Assembly: GCA_965248815.1 (NCBI GenBank)
Contig: CBDFKK010000006.1
Span: 186,001 to 250,000, forward strand
Length of the DNA stretch: 64,000 nucleotides
From: CBDFKK01 sp965248815
GTDB lineage: Bacteria; Pseudomonadota; Alphaproteobacteria; SMXP01
Direction of reading: 5' to 3'
The notes under the pieces are model-generated. The model worked only from the letters and a program-made list of their open reading frames with translations, was not told where the DNA came from and ran no database searches. The number at the start of each line of letters is the position of its first letter. Positions within the stretch are counted from its first letter, which is position 1. Positions 9,531 to 18,327 of this stretch are shown here, piece by piece. The position numbers and the translations under genes are program-made.

Positions 9531-11354
9531 CTATTGCGCGGCGATGAAATCCATGACTTTGGCGGCCAAATACTGACCCAACCGGGGGTCGTCGTTCGGT
9601 GGCGACCACATCGTCCAGGTGCCGGTATATTGATCTTGAACCGGGCCTGTATCGTCTGGCGGGCCGAGAGCTGGGTCATATCCCAGATGACCATAAGCGG
9701 AGACATCGAAGGCTACGGAGGGGTCGCGATCGCCCATGGCCTGATCGATCGGCGTTTGGCGCAACGGTGGATAAGGTTGGTTGGTGTTCTTGCAGCCTCC
9801 CATTTCAAAGCAGCATGGCTCTGTCAGTTCCGGATCGTCCGCATCGAGGACCTTGCATTCGGTTCTGACCCACGAACCCCAATAGTCCGCGAACGGATGG
9901 CCGACGCCAGGATAGGTTTCGAAGTCGAGCTCGTCGATATGCATCCAAGTCTTATAGCCAATCTCTTTAGCCATCTGATTGGGTACTTCGACGAGGTTCA
10001 AGACCGAATTCGTAACAATCTGCGGAAAAATCACGACGATGTGCTTGACCCCGCGGTCCTTGAGATATTCAAGGCCATCCCAATAACGAAAGCCGTCAAG
10101 GCCCGTCGGCATTTCCTTGTCGGTTTCGTAAAGATAATTGCGGCCCAAACTTTCGGCACGCATTTCGCGAGAGCGTTCTTTGTTATTTGTCACACGACCA
10201 CCGAGTTCGATATTCGGATTGGGAACCTTTATACCCATCCAAGTGCTAATGATGTTTTCGCGATCTAGTTCCGGGTGGCGCTTGAGCAATTCTTCGCGAA
10301 TATTTCCATTGAGGATTAGCGTGTCATTGACCTTTGGGTCGAAGAACTCATTGCCATCGCTAATGGTGTGATTGATCATCACGACCGCCGTGTCGGCATC
10401 GGCGACATCGGGAGAGAACTCACTGTCGACGCCGTCGACCATGAGCACGGCCAAAGCGGGATCATCCGAGACCGGATTAGGCCGGCCCTCCAAGGGGACA
10501 CGGACATCCGAGTTCGGAGCTCCGAGGGACCGCGTCCAGCCTTCGGGATCGACCGGGTGCGATTCTTCCATCAGGCCGGTCGGATCGTTGACCCAATAGG
10601 TTTTGATGGCGGTGCTGTTCGCTTTGTTGTAGTCGCTCACAGCTAATTTGATCTTCTCGAAGGTCTCGTAAGTTTTGACAAAGCGAACACCGGACGTGGT
10701 GGAGTCGACGACAATGATCTCTTCCGCACCTTGAGCTAGAAGCCGCTCAGCCGGGCCATCGACGTTGTAGCGTTCCGGATCGCAACCGGGCCATTTAAAA
10801 TCGGGACCGACGCCGCCGTCAGTTTCGCTGCCGCAATAGGTAAGGTCGCTGCCGCCTTCGACTTGGGCGTTATACATGGAGCGCGGATAGGGGTAGTGCA
10901 TGGTATCCCCGTGGCCGGCGATCCAGCTTGTCCAGTCGGTTATGAAGTCGATGTCCTGGTCAGCGCCCAGACGCTCAAGCTCCGACGTCAGATTCTTGAA
11001 TTGAGCTTGCGTTGTGCTGCGCGCCGGATCTATGCCGCCGACGCGCTTGTTTTCAAACGCATACTTGAGCGATTGACTGCTGACATTGGCGTAGCGTTGC
11101 TCGTCGCCGAAATTGGCCACGGTGGGCCAGGCTTCAGGATTCCAAATAACGCGCTTGTAAATTGAATTATTGTGATCGTAAGAAAAAATCTGAATCGAAC
11201 TTTCCCACAATTGCTTGACGCCAGTCTCTGCCGACCCGCCGTGGACGGCATAGATGACACCGATCTTCTTGGCGTGTGCCGGGGCGGTTAGTCCTGCTAT
11301 TGCGATGCACAGCGTGACGATGGAAGCGACAACAAGCTTGAAACTAAATGTCAT
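9531..11354 (-). CDS. Large exported protein of unknown function, possible chelatase-like fold
   Basis: 607 residues with a clear signal peptide (basic start, hydrophobic core, cleavage near APAHA, residue 28). I do not recognise a named family. Right after the leader comes IGVIYAVHGG, and further on GHGDTMHYPYP and AEEIIVVDSTTSG; a His-containing loop after the first strand plus a second strand with repeated hydrophobic residues recalls the ferrochelatase/CbiK class II chelatase fold, but this is a resemblance only. A cysteine-rich segment (EPCCFEMGGCK) lies near residue 530. ATG at 11354 follows GGGAAAACC. It is flanked by the TPR gene and the Rieske oxygenase gene, on the same strand. Confidence 0.6.
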   Translation of the reverse strand: MTFSFKLVVASIVTLCIAIAGLTAPAHAKKIGVIYAVHGGSAETGVKQLWESSIQIFSYDHNNSIYKRVIWNPEAWPTVANFGDEQRYANVSSQSLKYAFENKRVGGIDPARSTTQAQFKNLTSELERLGADQDIDFITDWTSWIAGHGDTMHYPYPRSMYNAQVEGGSDLTYCGSETDGGVGPDFKWPGCDPERYNVDGPAERLLAQGAEEIIVVDSTTSGVRFVKTYETFEKIKLAVSDYNKANSTAIKTYWVNDPTGLMEESHPVDPEGWTRSLGAPNSDVRVPLEGRPNPVSDDPALAVLMVDGVDSEFSPDVADADTAVVMINHTISDGNEFFDPKVNDTLILNGNIREELLKRHPELDRENIISTWMGIKVPNPNIELGGRVTNNKERSREMRAESLGRNYLYETDKEMPTGLDGFRYWDGLEYLKDRGVKHIVVIFPQIVTNSVLNLVEVPNQMAKEIGYKTWMHIDELDFETYPGVGHPFADYWGSWVRTECKVLDADDPELTEPCCFEMGGCKNTNQPYPPLRQTPIDQAMGDRDPSVAFDVSAYGHLGYDPALGPPDDTGPVQDQYTGTWTMWSPPNDDPRLGQYLAAKVMDFIAAQ

Positions 11355-11511
11355 AGTGGTTTTCCCGAATTAATCTACAACCGTCTGGGCAGAGACTTCA
11401 GTCGCCAAAAAACAACGATATCAATGGTTAGCCACTGGCTTAGCGTACCGTAGTGTTTCGGCCAATGAGGTCAGGAGACAAATGAATCTGCGTCCAAGGA
11501 TCGGATAGCTC

Positions 11512-12663
11512 TTACTCGGCAGCTTCTACCATGGAACCGCGCCGGTCCCCCTTCAAGGGCACGGAATTGTAAACCCAATTATTGGGATCGGCCCTTCGTG
11601 CTGGCGAAGGGATCACCCCGATGAGATCGTCATCGTCCCTTAGGGCCCTTGTATCGATACGCCACCCCTTCGCGACATAGTCACGGACGCGTTTGCGAAA
11701 AGCAGCAATATGGGAATCGGACTCGACAAACAGTTCTCCGCCTGCACGCAAGGGTGGCAGTTGGGGTCTGACTTGGCTGATGACCGCATTGTCTTCTTCG
11801 AAGACTTGAATGTTGCGTGTGACCGCATCGGCGTCATGCTCGGATTCGGTGAAGAAATTGCGGCCGTGTAGCCAAAGCGCGAGCGTTTGGTGGTCATCGA
11901 GCGGCAGATATGCGGAAAAAACGAAGTGATGCACGCCAGGCTTAGGACGCAAATCATTACGCAGCACGAGACCGCCCCACCAGAGTTGCAGTTGATTGAC
12001 GGTATCGTCGGGAGCATCTTTGATTTGACTGCGCCACGTCCCTTCTTCATTTAGGCCGCGAAACGTATGTGCTGATATTGTCCGTTGATTGTTAACGTCA
12101 ACTGCAAAAGGTTGGACAACAGGACTTTGCTCATTACCGAAGGCGCTGTGCACAAGAAAGGGATGTGAAGGGTCAAGCGAGTTGTCTAGCGCCCTTATCC
12201 AATTGCACGTAAATAGAAACTGCCCTCTTGTAAATCGGTAATCCTTGCTGCCTTGCTCAGCCGCAACCCATTCAGGAAAATAGTCATCGCCGGGCAGGGC
12301 GGGGCGTTCATCCTCCGGCAAGTCACCTAAGAAAACAAAAACGAAACCCCATTTCTCTTCGACTGGATAGGAATCGACGCGGGCGCGTTTGGGCGGCGCC
12401 ACGTCAGGCCCCGCCGAGGGGATGAGTGTGCATTGACCCGTGCCGTCAAAGCGCCAGCCGTGATAGGGACACTCCACGGTGCCATTCACGGTCTTGCCCC
12501 GGCACAGCGAGCCTCCGCGATGGATGCACGTGTCACTGAGGCAGTGAGCTTCGCCTTCGGCGTCACGAAACAGAACGAAATCCTGGCCGAGCATACGTAC
12601 CGGCATGGGCTCTGATGTCAAATTTTCTGACTCTAACGGTGCGTACCAATTATTGATCAACAT
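11512..12663 (-). CDS. Rieske non-heme iron oxygenase
   Basis: 383 residues. The N-terminal Rieske [2Fe-2S] domain has C46-x-H48 and C65-x-x-H68 (CIHRGG and CPYHGW). The catalytic domain carries the mononuclear iron facial triad: NSLDPSHPFLVH gives Asp164 or Asn161 bridge, His167 and His172. Architecture and length match single-component-type oxygenases such as the vanillate demethylase, PaO and LigX groups, which hydroxylate or demethylate aromatic rings. No reductase or ferredoxin gene is nearby, so electrons must come from elsewhere. The start is preceded by GAGGCGATC. Confidence 0.93.
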   Translation of the reverse strand: MLINNWYAPLESENLTSEPMPVRMLGQDFVLFRDAEGEAHCLSDTCIHRGGSLCRGKTVNGTVECPYHGWRFDGTGQCTLIPSAGPDVAPPKRARVDSYPVEEKWGFVFVFLGDLPEDERPALPGDDYFPEWVAAEQGSKDYRFTRGQFLFTCNWIRALDNSLDPSHPFLVHSAFGNEQSPVVQPFAVDVNNQRTISAHTFRGLNEEGTWRSQIKDAPDDTVNQLQLWWGGLVLRNDLRPKPGVHHFVFSAYLPLDDHQTLALWLHGRNFFTESEHDADAVTRNIQVFEEDNAVISQVRPQLPPLRAGGELFVESDSHIAAFRKRVRDYVAKGWRIDTRALRDDDDLIGVIPSPARRADPNNWVYNSVPLKGDRRGSMVEAAE

Positions 12664-12749
12664 GATCGCCTCGCTCTAATGTCTCGCCTCGGATTTCGTT
12701 GAGTATGCCACAAAAAGTATTGGAATTCTTGCTGATCTGAGATGTTGTG

Positions 12750-13298
12750 CTACCGAATGGCGTAGATCCGGTACGACACAGAGCCTTCACTCATTCGGCC
12801 GACGCCAACAAATATCGAGGAATTCATCCACGCATATTGCTCCGCGCTGGTCTCGAAGCGGGGCGTCGTGCGTATGTAATATTGGTCTGCGGGCACGTCT
12901 TCACCTGCCAACAAATCCTCCATGATTTTGGGTGACGCGGCGATATATCCAACATAATTCATGTAGATGATGTCGCCCTCGTCGGTTTCCAGAGTCAGGC
13001 GTACATCAAGGTCATATACCCCATCAGGTCGCACGATGAGCCAATCGGCACCGTCCAGAACCTTTCCTTTGAGGTCTGGTCCCTCAAAGCTGCCGCCCGT
13101 CACTGGATAGATGGCGCGCTGACCGCGGGGCGTGTCGCCAACGTTGGCCGGATCGCCGGCTTCGATTTTGATCTCCATAAAAAATTCGGATTGCAGCTCC
13201 TGCGTCAGAGAGGGCGATGACACAAGCAGGAGTCCCAGTCCGGCCACTATCCCAAGTCGACCGAATTCTACCAGCCGTCCAAAAATATCTAGCTTCAT
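12750..13298 (-). CDS. Exported DUF3237 protein
   Basis: 182 residues. A basic leader and hydrophobic core end near residue 32, suggesting export, which most DUF3237 proteins lack. The domain is recognised by TPRGQRAIYPV, GGSFEGPDLKGKV and GADWLIVRPDGVYDLDVR in order. DUF3237 is a small barrel of unknown function often found with catabolic genes. The start ATG follows GAGGAGCCC. Upstream lies an AT-rich region with repeated palindromic motifs (13469-13560) that could control this gene. Confidence 0.87.
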   Translation of the reverse strand: MKLDIFGRLVEFGRLGIVAGLGLLLVSSPSLTQELQSEFFMEIKIEAGDPANVGDTPRGQRAIYPVTGGSFEGPDLKGKVLDGADWLIVRPDGVYDLDVRLTLETDEGDIIYMNYVGYIAASPKIMEDLLAGEDVPADQYYIRTTPRFETSAEQYAWMNSSIFVGVGRMSEGSVSYRIYAIR

Positions 13299-13460
13299 TG
13301 TTTTATGGGCTCCTCAGATGTCAGGATTTGCAAATTTACCGCTCATTCAGATTTGCAATTGCAATTTATGGCGGAAACGCGTTCTGCCTACTCCGAGTCT
13401 AACGCTCCTGGTTTTCTGACTCACTTTTCGATTCGGTTTTCGTGATTCGACTGAGACGGC

Positions 13461-13565
13461 ATTAATTAATCTGTATACGGATAATAATTTATAATGACAA
13501 AATAATTTCTATACGAATTATCTGTATAAAGATAATCAATGTACAGATAGTACGTATAGGGATTA
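13461..13565. promoter_or_regulatory. AT-rich operator-like cluster
   Basis: At least three related sites occur in about 100 bp. Site 1 is ATCTGTATACGGAT (13469-13482), nearly palindromic. Site 2 is the perfect inverted repeat ATTATCT-GTATAA-AGATAAT (13517-13536). Site 3 is GTACAGATAGTACGTATAG (13541 onward), holding the motif in reverse. The region is far more AT-rich than its surroundings. It lies about 170 bp upstream of the DUF3237 gene and just past the 3' end of the molybdenum enzyme gene. Confidence 0.55.
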
Positions 13566-13577
13566 AAATATCTGTTG

Positions 13578-15659
13578 TCATGCCAAATCTTGACCCAAGA
13601 TAGGAAGGCTTCTTATGCGCTTTCCTGTCGCGGCGAAGATGGCGTTTGTCAGAGCAGGGGCGATCGGCGGTGTGCCTGCCTCGCCAGCACCGCCGGGCCC
13701 ACCCGTTCCCGGCATCAAGTGCATTTGGACGTCCGGAATGTCAATCATGTGGAGGATCGGGTAGTCGTGAAAGTTGCTTTGTTCGACGCGGCCACCGGCT
13801 ATTGTGATTTGTCCTTGGAGCGCGGCGGTGAGGCCCATGATCATGCCGCCTTCGACCTGGGCGTCGACGCCATTTGGGTTAATAAGCGTTCCCCCTTCAA
13901 AGGCGCAGACAATGCGGTGAAGGATAAGCTCGCCTTTATCAATGCTGAGCTCGACCATTTGCCCGCTATAGCTGCCGAAGCATTCCTGGACGACGATCCC
14001 GCGGGCGCGGCCTTCGGGTATGGCGCCGCCCCAATCTGATTTGTCGGCCATGTAATCGATGAACGCGATGGCGCGTGGATTGTCTGCAAGCATGCGGCGC
14101 CGCCAGGCGAGGGGGTCTTCGCCAACCCTGTGTGCAATCTCGTCGACCATGCTTTCTCGAAAGAATGAATTGTGACTGAACGATACGGAGCGCCAATTGC
14201 CGATCGGTATGGTCGACTCTTTCTGGATGTATTGCATACGCACGTGGGGAGTGGCGTAAGGGTAATCGCGTAAGCCCGTCGTGTCTTCGCGGGCACTGAT
14301 CAGCCGCGCGTCAATGGCGATCATCTCGCCATCATCATCGAGCCCAACGTCATATGTAAATGCCACAGCTGGGCGAAAATAGCCTGCGCGCATATCTTCT
14401 TCCCGGGAGAGAATGGCTTTTACGGGCTTGGCAATGTGCTTGGCGATTAAGGCGGCCTTCTCATCGATACTTATGTTGTAATTCTTGACGCCAAAACTGC
14501 CACCGATGGGATGGCAATGCACACGCACGGTTTCAATGGGCACGCCCAGGACATTGGAAACTTGTTCCGCGGTTCGCGTTTGACCCTGGGTTGAGGCCCA
14601 AACATCTACGCTATCGTCGTTGATGCGCACGGTCGCGTTTCTTGGTTCCATGCCCGCATGAGACAGCATCGGGACGGTGTAGGTACCGGTTAGCCGTTGG
14701 GCCGCTCCGTTCAGGGCGGCAACGGCATCGCCTTTTTCGAGCAAGACTTTTCCGTCATCGGACGTGCTTTGGAGAAGATCTTCAAAGATCATCTCTGTGG
14801 TGAGGCGTTCGTCTAATCCGCCTTCGAATTGAACGTCGAGCGCTTCAAGCGCCTTTTGTGCCCGCCAAAACGAGTTGGCGACGACGGCGATCCCGTTAGG
14901 AATCTCGACGATCTTTTCGACGCCGGTCATCTCAGCAATCGCGCTTTCGTCAAAACTTGCCACTTCGCCGCCGAAGACCGGGCTGGTTAGGACCGAGGCA
15001 TAGACCATGCCTGGCACCTGCACGTCCATGCTGTAGGTCAACGCGCCTTCGGTTTTGGGCGGCGTATCGAACCGTTTGAGAGGCTGCCCAATTAAGCGAA
15101 AATCGGACGCATCTTTGAGCGAGGGATTTTGAAGAGGTGTCAATTTCGAGGCTGCGGCGGCAAGTTCGCCGTAGGAAATGGTTCGACCGGTGGCGTTATG
15201 CGTGACGGCACTGTCCCGGGCACTGCACTCTGTTGTATTGACGCCCCAGCGCCGCGCTGCCGCCTCAATGAGCATTTCTCGGGCGGTCGCTCCCGCCTGG
15301 CGCAATGGTAGATACCAGCTTCTTACGCTGAGGCTTCCGAATACGCCTTGTAGTGGAAAAGGTGGGATGTCGTAGTCGTGGGAAAACGGTGCGTCCACGA
15401 CTCTAAAATCTTCCCAATCTGCTTCCAGCTCGTCGGCAATAATTTGAGCCAGCGCCATATGGATTCCTTGACCCATCTCGACGGCGGGGCTGGTAAACGT
15501 AATCAACCCGTCTGGCTCGATACGCAGCCAGATATTGAGGGCGCTGGCGCTGGGTTCGGCCGGCGCCTCCAGCTCGCACCCGATCAGAAGGCCGCCCATG
15601 GCGACGACACCGGTTTGCACAAAAACCCGACGGGAGAAAAGGGGCGTTTTGACGTTCAA
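13578..15659 (-). CDS. Molybdopterin-binding large subunit, isoquinoline 1-oxidoreductase beta type (IorB-like)
   Basis: 693 residues from the TTG at 15659; the frame is open to 15761. The N-terminus has a Tat-like leader (FSRRVFVQTG then a hydrophobic run and a Cys near residue 20), usual for periplasmic IorB-like enzymes. Xanthine-dehydrogenase-family motifs follow: VEMGQGIHMALAQI, GSFGVKN (Moco loop) and, near the end, GEAGTPPIAPA with the catalytic Glu at about residue 660. The enzyme would hydroxylate an N-heterocycle or oxidise an aldehyde. The [2Fe-2S] small subunit (IorA) that normally sits beside it is missing from the window. Confidence 0.88.
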   Translation of the reverse strand: MNVKTPLFSRRVFVQTGVVAMGGLLIGCELEAPAEPSASALNIWLRIEPDGLITFTSPAVEMGQGIHMALAQIIADELEADWEDFRVVDAPFSHDYDIPPFPLQGVFGSLSVRSWYLPLRQAGATAREMLIEAAARRWGVNTTECSARDSAVTHNATGRTISYGELAAAASKLTPLQNPSLKDASDFRLIGQPLKRFDTPPKTEGALTYSMDVQVPGMVYASVLTSPVFGGEVASFDESAIAEMTGVEKIVEIPNGIAVVANSFWRAQKALEALDVQFEGGLDERLTTEMIFEDLLQSTSDDGKVLLEKGDAVAALNGAAQRLTGTYTVPMLSHAGMEPRNATVRINDDSVDVWASTQGQTRTAEQVSNVLGVPIETVRVHCHPIGGSFGVKNYNISIDEKAALIAKHIAKPVKAILSREEDMRAGYFRPAVAFTYDVGLDDDGEMIAIDARLISAREDTTGLRDYPYATPHVRMQYIQKESTIPIGNWRSVSFSHNSFFRESMVDEIAHRVGEDPLAWRRRMLADNPRAIAFIDYMADKSDWGGAIPEGRARGIVVQECFGSYSGQMVELSIDKGELILHRIVCAFEGGTLINPNGVDAQVEGGMIMGLTAALQGQITIAGGRVEQSNFHDYPILHMIDIPDVQMHLMPGTGGPGGAGEAGTPPIAPALTNAIFAATGKRIRSLPILGQDLA

Positions 15660-15781
15660 GGACTGATCTTGATCCGGCAAGTCGGCGTCTCCCCATGCTG
15701 TGGACTGAGGAGGTAAAGCTACTCGATAATGGAGGGAGCGGCCAGCAAGATGCCCGCGCACACTTGGTGGGAGGACAGAGA

Positions 15782-16780
15782 ATGACAGACTTTATTATCG
15801 ATCCGATGGGTAACTGGATGAGCCGGCGTCAAGCGCTGGGTCGCGTCGCCTTTGGTGCAGCGGGGGCCACTGGTCTTTCCATGCCATTTGCATCAACGCG
15901 CGCGCACGCGGCATCCCACGCGGCGGTTGATCTCGATACACCCAAGGGATTCATAGAAGCGCTACTCAAGCTTCAATCCGACACGTCGGGCGCTGAAACG
16001 TTTGGAGCGTTTCCAGGTCAGGTGTGGGCGTGGATTCCCGGGGAAGGTAACTATCACGTTTTCAATTCGTACGGCGTCGGTGCTAGCCATGTAGAATGGC
16101 GCGAAGATGAAAACGCATGGCGCTACTATCATCGCGAGGCGCTGCTTTATCTCGATCCCAAAACAAATGAAGTGCTCGACAGTTGGTATAATCCGTTTAC
16201 GGAGCGACGGGTCGAGGTCTTGCCCATTCTTAACGATCATGTGAACCGCTACTACGAAATGGAGAATAGCTTCTTGCCGTTCCCATGGCCGTACGAAATT
16301 CACGGCGATGATCTGGTTACGCAAATCAGTGTGTTTCGTATTGAGGAAAATGTTATGTCGCGGGAGGACTATCCGCTTCATGCTCAAGCCAATACTTACC
16401 AAACAACAGAGCTGTGGGGTTTCATAGGTCGGTTGAGCGAAGTCATGAATCCCGACCTGACGGCAGCGGGCTGCGTGACATCGTGGTGCCGCATCGGGCC
16501 ATGGTTGCCGTTTATGGAAATGGGCAACAGGCCGGGGCAAATGGTTTATCATAGCCATTCGTACAAATTTCCTGACGGTCCTGCGGAATTGCCCAAGCCG
16601 GTGTTCGACTGGTTCGACAAGAACGAGCCAAAGTATTTCGAGTCGCCGCAAGTTTGGAATGACCCTGCCGAGCGCGCCCAAAGCGACAATTCCTGGGGCT
16701 ATTCCAAAAAATTCATTGACGACCAGCGCAAGAAAGGCTTGAAGCAAGGCCAAACCCCGTTTCAATGGACGAAGACCTAA
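15782..16780 (+). CDS. DUF1838 protein with Tat leader (copy 1)
   Basis: 332 residues from ATG 15782, preceded by GGGAGGACAGAG; an upstream in-frame ATG at 15695 overlaps the divergent gene and is less likely. SRRQALGRVAF followed by a hydrophobic stretch to about residue 41 (ARAHA) is a Tat-type signal. The mature part starts with DLDTPKGFIEALLKLQ, the typical DUF1838 opening, then has YLDPKTNEVLDSWYNPFT and a C-terminal WLPFMEMG segment. Function of this family is unknown. It is divergent from the IorB-like gene and shares a short promoter region with it. Confidence 0.85.
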   Translation: MTDFIIDPMGNWMSRRQALGRVAFGAAGATGLSMPFASTRAHAASHAAVDLDTPKGFIEALLKLQSDTSGAETFGAFPGQVWAWIPGEGNYHVFNSYGVGASHVEWREDENAWRYYHREALLYLDPKTNEVLDSWYNPFTERRVEVLPILNDHVNRYYEMENSFLPFPWPYEIHGDDLVTQISVFRIEENVMSREDYPLHAQANTYQTTELWGFIGRLSEVMNPDLTAAGCVTSWCRIGPWLPFMEMGNRPGQMVYHSHSYKFPDGPAELPKPVFDWFDKNEPKYFESPQVWNDPAERAQSDNSWGYSKKFIDDQRKKGLKQGQTPFQWTKT

Positions 16781-16787
16781 AGACTGA

Positions 16788-16913
16788 GGCCTACATGGTT
16801 CGAGACGCGCCCCTGAAATAAGTTCAGGGTCGCCCTCACCATGAGGATTTACGCAGCAAAGCCTCTAGCCTCATTCTGAGGAGGCGCGAAGCGCCGTCTC
16901 GAGGTATGTAGGT
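16788..16913 (-). repeat. Palindromic intergenic repeat, copy A
   Basis: About 126 bp bounded by imperfect inverted repeats: left GGCCTACATGGTTCGAGACG, right complement GACCTACATACCTCGAGACG. Inside are CCTCACCATGAGG and CCTCATTCTGAGGAGG. The left arm is nearly identical to the complement of the right arms of the copies at 39571 and 62706, so this copy is in the opposite orientation. It begins 8 bp after the DUF1838 stop. No ORF; a REP/MITE-like element is likely. Confidence 0.8.
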
Positions 16914-16967
16914 CAGATATGGCAGCTTGGAGTGATGAGCGATTACTTCAGAATTAAAGAGGAACTT

Positions 16968-17759
16968 ATGAGTACTAGGACTTTCAAAACTACAGTTGTT
17001 GCATTGCTCTTGAGCGTTGTGGGTTTTTCGGTCAATGCCGAAACGGTGCTTATCACGGGTGCCAACCGCGGCATCGGGCTCGAGTTTGCTAAACAATATG
17101 CCGCGAAAGGCTGGCGCGTGATCGCCACGCACCGGCGGGACGAAACGCCTGAAACGCTGGCGACGCTCTCGGACAGCTATCCGGGAATGATCGACGTCGA
17201 ACGTATGGATGTTGGTGATCTTGCCATGATCGATGAGGTCGCCGAAAAATATCAAGGCCAGCCCATCGACATTTTGCTCAACAATGCCGGAATTGTCGGC
17301 GCGATTGATCTGCAAAAGGAGCAAATGTTCGGAACATTGGATCATTCGCTGTTCGATACGTTCATGCGCACGAACGTTCGCGGTCCTCTCAAGATCAATG
17401 AAGCGTTTCTTGAGAACGTCAAAGCGAGTGATCAAAAACGAATGATCATCGTTTCATCCATGGCCGGATCTTTCGGCGGCGGCGCAGCGTCATGGCCGGG
17501 CAGCATCTACTACAAGACAAGTAAAGCGGCACTGAACATGGCGATGGCGAACGTTGCCACAGCAACCAAAGAAGATGGGATCATCCTTGTGTGCCTCAAT
17601 CCGGGTAGTGTCCAAGTGGAAAAACTCAAAGACTACGATTTCCCCGGCATGATTCAGCCCGAGGAGAGCATCGACAATATGATCGTTCTGATTGAAGGAC
17701 TGACGCTCGAACAATCCGGGTCCTTTTTTCAGCACTCGGGCGAGCCGCTGCCTTGGTAA
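16968..17759 (+). CDS. Exported short-chain dehydrogenase (SDR)
   Basis: 263 residues; ATG 16968 follows GAGGAAC and gives a clean signal peptide (basic MSTRTFK, hydrophobic VVALLLSVVGF, cleavage near VNA-ET). The mature protein is a full classical SDR: TGANRGIG, LLNNAG, IIVSSMAG with the catalytic Ser, and YKTSK with Tyr and Lys. It ends SGEPLPW, the same C-terminal signature as the SDRs at 54562-57271. NAD(P) is thought to be absent from the periplasm, so an exported intact SDR is odd; the leader could also be an uncleaved anchor facing the cytosol. Confidence 0.85.
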   Translation: MSTRTFKTTVVALLLSVVGFSVNAETVLITGANRGIGLEFAKQYAAKGWRVIATHRRDETPETLATLSDSYPGMIDVERMDVGDLAMIDEVAEKYQGQPIDILLNNAGIVGAIDLQKEQMFGTLDHSLFDTFMRTNVRGPLKINEAFLENVKASDQKRMIIVSSMAGSFGGGAASWPGSIYYKTSKAALNMAMANVATATKEDGIILVCLNPGSVQVEKLKDYDFPGMIQPEESIDNMIVLIEGLTLEQSGSFFQHSGEPLPW

Positions 17760-17784
17760 TGAGCTACGCGGTTTCCCTGTCGCA

Positions 17785-18327
17785 ATGACGGATCTTGCGC
17801 TCTACGTCGATCTCGACGGGGTGCTTGCAGACTTTGTCCAGGGCGCGGCCGATCTCGGCTTCGACGCGGGACTGTTCAATCGGCCAACAGCGCAACTGTC
17901 AGAGGCCGGCAAGAAAGAACAGGTCGGGTTTTACGACGCTATCGCCTATTCGAATTTTTATGCCGATCTGCCATTGATGCATGATGCGCTGGAGCTTTGG
18001 CGTGCCGTCTTGCCGTATGAACCCCGGATCTTGACGGGATTACCCACGTTCCGTCATCGAGAAGATGCGCGGGCCGCCTTTGAACATGCAGCTGATGGCA
18101 AGCGGGCTTGGTGTGCCCGTATTCTTGGTCTGTCCGAGGAGCTGGTGATTTGTACCAGATCGCGCGACAAGAAAAACTATGTCGACAAGCCAGGCAAGGC
18201 TCAAAGCATCTTAATCGACGATCGCAAGCGCAATATTCGCGAATGGCGCGACGCCGGCGGCAAGGGAATTCTTCATATATCTTCGGCCGATAGCCTGAAG
18301 CAACTAGCGGAGATCATCTCGCAGTGA
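17785..18327 (+). CDS. HAD-superfamily phosphatase, 5'-nucleotidase-like
   Basis: 180 residues. Motif I is DLDGVLADF (residues 9-17) with two catalytic aspartates; motif II is the Thr in ILTGLP, motif III the Lys in RDKKNYV or KPGKAQ, and motif IV LIDDRKRN. This layout matches the cytosolic 5'(3')-deoxyribonucleotidase group. It overlaps the start of the PQQ dehydrogenase gene by four bases (GTGA), so the two are coupled, though they share no obvious pathway. Confidence 0.8.
   Translation: MTDLALYVDLDGVLADFVQGAADLGFDAGLFNRPTAQLSEAGKKEQVGFYDAIAYSNFYADLPLMHDALELWRAVLPYEPRILTGLPTFRHREDARAAFEHAADGKRAWCARILGLSEELVICTRSRDKKNYVDKPGKAQSILIDDRKRNIREWRDAGGKGILHISSADSLKQLAEIISQ

Noticed and set aside
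9534..10268. 244-residue plus-strand open frame
   Set aside because: Antisense shadow of the large exported protein gene at 9531-11354.
13461..13565. CRISPR array
   Set aside because: The repeated motifs are short, unequal and palindromic with no constant spacers, and no cas genes are present.
15962..16765. 267-residue minus-strand open frame
   Set aside because: Antisense of DUF1838 copy 1; low-complexity composition and no motif.
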